Assembly: GCA_029448655.1 (NCBI GenBank) | Contig: JACCLO010000006.1 | Coordinates: 3,348,001 to 3,412,000 of the forward strand | Direction: 5' to 3' | DNA: 64,000 nt | From: Wolfiporia cocos | Lineage: Eukaryota > Basidiomycota > Agaricomycetes > Polyporales > Phaeolaceae | Part shown: in pieces, positions 60,021-64,000 of the stretch | How positions within the stretch are numbered: position 1 is the first letter of the stretch | How the letters are laid out: each line of letters starts with the position of its first letter | Notes under the pieces: generated by a model | What the model was told of the DNA's origin: nothing | Seen by the model: only the letters and a program-made list of their open reading frames with translations | Database searches by the model: none | Translations under genes and position numbers: made by a program

Positions 60021-60592
60021 CTTGTATTCATGCACTGTACAAAGCCATTGTTACACTTTGTGGTCCTGACGCGCAAGCGCGGCCGTATTCAGGGGGATAT
60101 CGGCAAGGCGACCGTGACGGACTAGTTATAGATGGTGATTTTCCCGGAGAGATGACGGCGGCACATAGGCTGCGGTATCAAGACTCCCGGTAGTATATAG
60201 CCAGAGGTAGTGATGTACGTACCTTACGAGCTTGCTCCATAAGATATGCTCGGTTGCTGCTAAAGGGGCGCGTGGGCACCAGTCAGTCGTGAAATTGCGA
60301 CAGCCATATCATCGCATCGCACTTTCATCTCGTTCCTTTGCGTGTGAAAATCGTTATATAGTGCGTATGGTAATTCGCCGTGTACTATATGAGTTCATGT
60401 GCGCCACGATGTCTAGAATCATAGATTCATGAACACTTCAAGCTATATAGCCTCTCTGGCCTCACGAGAGGCCCAATGCAGATCCTAGGCAACCGTGACG
60501 CCACGAGCTCCCACGATGTCTCCAGCTTAGTCTTAGTTGATGAGTTCAAACTCGACCACGACCTGTGCACACGATCTTATTAGCAACATCTT
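60021..60592. other. Region without a supported gene
   Basis: No gene seen. It lies downstream of the minus-strand gene at 60593-61506. Confidence 0.35.
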
Positions 60593-61506
60593 TCAATGCA
60601 TTGTGATTGCCACAATCGAATTGCAGGTAGAAGTGAGAATCAGAGCTAGAATTCTACCTCCTATCATATGTAGTCTTTCGAGAAGTATGATGTGTAGTCC
60701 ATGCGCAGTAATATCCGATGCGAAGCCCGTAGAAGAGAATCGTAACTTGTCGTTAGAACGTCGAATGGCATCTAACCCCGGAATATGACCGCAACTGCGA
60801 GACATAATATGATCATAACGAGTATGACATCCTATAGCCAACTGAGATTAAAATGCACGTAAAATATAGCGATCGATATGGCGTCATAAGGAGACTGCAA
60901 CTTACGGCGAGATTGTGGTGTTTCTCCGAGCCTCCTTGCCTTTTGCGGCCGTCCTGAAACATAATGCCGCGGGTGCTGAACTATGATGGCCTCACTCAAT
61001 GAGGCGAAGGTGTTGCTACATTCAAGTGGCACACTCACAACGAAGCTACCGTAGGCAGCTTCTATATGTTTCCGATGCAACCTCAGTTTCTTTGGCGTGC
61101 CGTTGCGAAGATTGAGCGTTCTCCCCAATCGGCCGCTGTGTCCATTCTTGTTCAACTGACGAAGGATTCCGTCAAGATGCATCCTCAGCACCGCCACGCT
61201 GGCTTTGAATGCGCCATCAGGATGGGATCGATTTATAAGTGCTGTCCTATGGACACCGTCCAGGACGTCTCGGAGCAGTATGGAGATAGCAATCGCGTCT
61301 CCAGAATTCCCCAGTGTCTATACAGACCCATCAGAACCCGATAGTCAGTAGAGACCATGAAGGCATTTGCAGTTGCCTACCTCCAACGATCTCAATATAG
61401 AAATGCAGACGTCAGCGACCATAGTGACATCGGAGTCAAAGTCGGTTCTGGGAACCTCCAGTTCGAGGCTTTCTCTGAAGAGTGCAATAGAATTAAAGAT
61501 GGCCAT
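60593..61506 (-). CDS. Putative MLKL N-terminal-like four-helix-bundle protein, gene 1
   Basis: Exon 1 61506-61381 (42 codons, MAIFNSIALFRESLELEV), intron 61380-61318 (GTAGGC...TATAG), exon 2 61317-60906, intron 60905-60832 (GTAAGT...CTATAG), exon 3 60831-60593: 258 residues. If the second intron is not spliced, the protein stops at 60832. Exon 2 has LRDVLDGVHRTALI, DGAFKASVAVLRMHLDGIL and AYGSFVV. These align in pattern with the plus-strand gene at 63064 (RRALV, DGAFAADLMIFEARLENV, AYRCFM). The length, the helical pattern and the intron after codon 42 or 41 resemble fungal proteins with an MLKL-type N-terminal bundle, linked to membrane-acting cell death. The family call is inference; the start lies 26 bp outside the palindrome at 61533. 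Confidence 0.5.
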
Positions 61507-61532
61507 CGTGCACGTAGCCTAGGAGAGATGGG

Positions 61533-62162
61533 TCGAGGATTGGGCAGCATCTCGGCGTGCATTGAGTATTTAAAGGAAAAGGGCGGCTCTGGGGGGAAGG
61601 CAGGAAGACAAGCAAAGTACAGGTAATGAAGGCGCTGGAGGGTAACGCACCAGGGTTTAAATAGCAGTCTGCCCTCCTGCAGAATTAGGCAAGTCCGAGG
61701 GCCTTGCGGCACTGCTCTGGCACAGCATATCTTTCGGTGAGCGGTAGTGTGGATGCGATGCAGGTTGTAAAATGCAGAAACCTCATGCTCAGGAACCTTG
61801 AAGCACTGCATTTTCACAGCAAATTTCATTCTGGGTGGCACTTTAAATGACATGCGGATTGTGCGAGGTAGAAAACTTACATTCGAGAACCCTGAGGCGC
61901 TGCTGTGGCACAGCATATCTTTTGGTGAGCGGAATTGTAGATATGTTGTATAAGATGGAGAGCTTGCCTTCTAGAACACTGAGACACTGCTCTAGGTTCT
62001 AGCATAGCATATTTTCTGTGTGTGGCACCGTAAATGCCATGCGGATTGCACGAGATAGAGGGCTTACGTTAGAGAACCATGAGGCACTACTACACAGCAG
62101 CATATGCTCCTGTAGATGGCACTGTACATGCTGTGTTGATTGCGCAAAGGCACAGTCGTTTG
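61533..62162 (+). repeat. Left arm of a 630-bp inverted repeat
   Basis: Nearly identical in reverse complement to 62385-63015. The outer end (GTCGAGGATTGGGCAGCATC) contains the TATA-like TATTTAAAGG at about 61568. Read on the minus strand, this is the core promoter of the gene starting at 61506. Inside the arm, shorter phrases recur, such as CACAGCATATCTTT with GGTGAGCGG at about 61720 and 61901. Confidence 0.9.
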
Positions 62163-62384
62163 TCATATGTTTCTAGTTCACTGGATACTGTACTCCTATT
62201 ACGACCTCAGGCAGTGACCACTGCCTTTTCTTGTGAGTGCGGTATTTTTAATGTTTATTGCAATGTAGCCCTCGTCACTATGACACTCTGGAAAGAAAGG
62301 TGAACGGGTGTGACACAAGTCCTAGTCTCAGTTTCCTGGTCAGTTGTCATTGCCTAATCGGGACAGGGCTTTTTGAGTATTGTG
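62163..62384. other. Spacer of the inverted repeat
   Basis: 222 bp of unique sequence between the arms. No gene. Confidence 0.7.
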
Positions 62385-63015
62385 CAAATGACTGTGCCTT
62401 TGCGCAATCAACACAGCATGTACAGTGCCATCTACAGGAGCATATGCTGCTGTGTAGTAGTGCCTCATGGTTCTCTAACGTAAGCCCTCTATCTCGTGCA
62501 ATCCGCATGGCATTTACGGTGCCACACACAGAAAATATGCTATGCTAGAACCTAGAGCAGTGTCTCAGTGTTCTAGAAGGCAAGCTCTCCATCTTATACA
62601 ACATATCTACAATTCCGCTCACCAAAAGATATGCTGTGCCACAGCAGCGCCTCAGGGTTCTCGAATGTAAGTTTTCTACCTCGCACAATCCGCATGTCAT
62701 TTAAAGTGCCACCCAGAATGAAATTTGCTGTGAAAATGCAGTGCTTCAAGGTTCCTGAGCATGAGGTTTCTGCATTTTACAACCTGCATCGCATCCACAC
62801 TACCGCTCACCGAAAGATATGCTGTGCCAGAGCAGTGCCGCAAGGCCCTCGGACTTGCCTAATTCTGCAGGAGGGCAGACTGCTATTTAAACCCTGGTGC
62901 GTTACCCTCCAGCGCCTTCATTACCTGTACTTTGCTTGTCTTCCTGCCTTCCCCCCAGAGTCGCCCTTTTCCTTTAAATACTCAATGCACGCCGAGATGC
63001 TGCCCAATCCTCGAC
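62385..63015 (-). repeat. Right arm of the 630-bp inverted repeat
   Basis: Mirror copy of 61533-62162. Its outer end has CCTTTAAATAC (about 62970-62980), a TATA candidate about 90 bp before the start codon of the gene at 63064. An in-frame reading through the arm (from 62631) is open but reflects the repeat sequence rather than a protein. Confidence 0.9.
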
Positions 63016-63063
63016 ACACCTCTTCTGCTATACCGTATCTCTCACCGCACAACTCTGAACCCA

Positions 63064-63722
63064 ATGGTAGAGAGCAATATAGCATCTGTGATCGTCCAAT
63101 ATCTCCGGCTGGCCACATCTGCGTCTTTTTCAACTCCTGCTGCTCCAGTGTTCAATGTTGCACTTCAGGCTGCCAAGCACGCAGAAGTAAGTGCAGTGAC
63201 AGGTGTATACACACCTGTCCGCTTATGTGTTCTACTCGCATTACACGCCAGGCAGTGCACAACAATAGAGAACGCATAATCTTGCTCATTCTGCAAGTCC
63301 AGGATTTAATGTATCCCGTTCGCCGTGCCCTTGTTGCGTCCCCCAGCAGCATGGATGGAGCCTTCGCAGCCGATCTAATGATTTTTGAGGCGCGACTTGA
63401 AAATGTCCACCGTCAGCTGAGCGAGTACCTTGTTCGAATGAACAGCTTCCAAGGATGGCTGGCCTGCGGAGTGATGTCTACAAGACTCAATTTCTACCAA
63501 GAAACCGTTGATTCTGCTTATCGCTGCTTCATGGTGGGTTTCACTTTTTATATGAAGGCATTGTTAGTGAAAAAGCTACAGATGGCTAGCCTCAATAATG
63601 TCCAGCAGCATCAGAATGGTCAGATTTCAAGAATAGTAAATGTCATATCGGTGTGTAATGGCACGGTTTCTGTTCATCTTGCTCTAATTTATGACATCCG
63701 AAACACACTTTCATATAGATAA
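63064..63722 (+). CDS. Putative MLKL N-terminal-like four-helix-bundle protein, gene 2
   Basis: Exon 1 63064-63186 (41 codons: MVESNIASVIVQYLRLATSA, then PVFNVALQAAKHAE), intron 63187-63251 (GTAAGT...GCCAG), exon 2 63252-63533. Exon 2 begins AVHNNRERIILLILQVQDLM and holds DGAFAADLMIFEARLENVHR and LNFYQETVDSAYRCFM. The pattern NRE-x-L-helix / F-x3-L-x3-hydrophobic / AYRCF fits the N-terminal bundle of fungal MLKL-like proteins. After 63533 either a short intron (GTGGGT...CTACAG) or read-through leads to TAG... no: to a TAA at 63720-63722. More exons may follow beyond it. Paralogous to the minus-strand gene at 61506: same intron position, same motif order. ATG at 63064 is 49 bp outside the palindrome. 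Confidence 0.5.
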
Positions 63723-64000
63723 GACAGTTGCTTTTTTCAATAGCAATAGTCCTCGCGATCAAAGTCATGCTATGTACGTAGAAGCATGCAGCCGAATTAT
63801 CTTTGGTGTCGCCGAAGTGTGGGTACTGTGAAGTGGATGGACTATGCGAATGCTTCCCCACCCCGTGCATTTTCATACTACGGCTCCCACGTCAGAGACC
63901 TGCGTTTGCTTGTTGCTCCTAATCCTTTAATCTGCCTTGGCGCATGCTAATAGATAGCATGAGCAGCACTTATGTCCTGGGTTTCAGCGGATCGCAACGA
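63723..64000. other. Right edge, no gene assigned
   Basis: May hold further exons of the preceding gene. Nothing recognisable. Confidence 0.3.

Noticed and set aside
62631..63063. In-frame extension upstream of the plus-strand helix-bundle gene
   Set aside because: The same reading also occurs in the mirror arm (61916-61533, minus) and then runs into unrelated sequence, so it reflects the inverted repeat, not a protein.

Overview
The window is nuclear DNA of an agaricomycete (mushroom-forming basidiomycete, plausibly a polypore). The reasons are short introns of 45-75 nt in almost every gene, Plavaka-type (CACTA/Tnp2-like) transposases, a DUF6698-like protein, RTA1-like membrane proteins and a Pps1-like phosphatase. 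About half of the sequence is mobile-element DNA, much of it with exact target-site duplications (TSDs) that allow element ends to be placed to the base.

Layout. 1-1317: partial Ty3/Gypsy-type gag, minus strand, running off the left edge. 2643-10634: a complete 7,992-bp LTR element with 1,051-bp LTRs (no difference noticed), TSD CCGAC and no recognisable protein inside; it interrupts a minus-strand ORF of unknown function. 10908-13311: a hAT-like non-autonomous element carrying a nested solo LTR. 14232-18716: decayed Plavaka-like transposase containing another hAT-like MITE, followed by a solo LTR related to the 8-kb element. 21067-23121: DUF6698-like gene. 25749-26558: small three-exon gene of unknown function. 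26979-27909: second copy of the first hAT family. 29552-34733: second decayed Plavaka transposase, with a foldback element at an intron end. 36897-38391 and 56732-58218: two apparently intact RTA1-like genes in inverted orientation. 40162-46592: dense cluster of hAT, foldback, solo LTR, miniature LTR and Tc1/mariner-like elements. 48300-55600: GC-rich island holding one long gene, a Pps1-like dual-specificity phosphatase (51316-55127). 58783-59474: another hAT-like MITE. 60593-63722: two divergent paralogous genes for small putative four-helix-bundle (MLKL N-terminal-like) proteins, separated by a 630-bp inverted repeat that carries both promoters.

Most interesting points. (1) The 8-kb non-coding element appears to have Tf1-like self-priming: the 11 nt just after its TATA box are the exact complement of the 11 nt beginning one base after the 5' LTR. 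(2) The head-to-head helix-bundle paralogues share a mirror-image promoter. (3) Several MITE families each fill their subterminal regions with a private short motif. (4) A foldback element has tRNA-like Pol III promoters pointing outward in both arms. The genes do not form one pathway: this is a repeat-rich segment with a few ordinary host genes (two transporters, one phosphatase, possible cell-death proteins).
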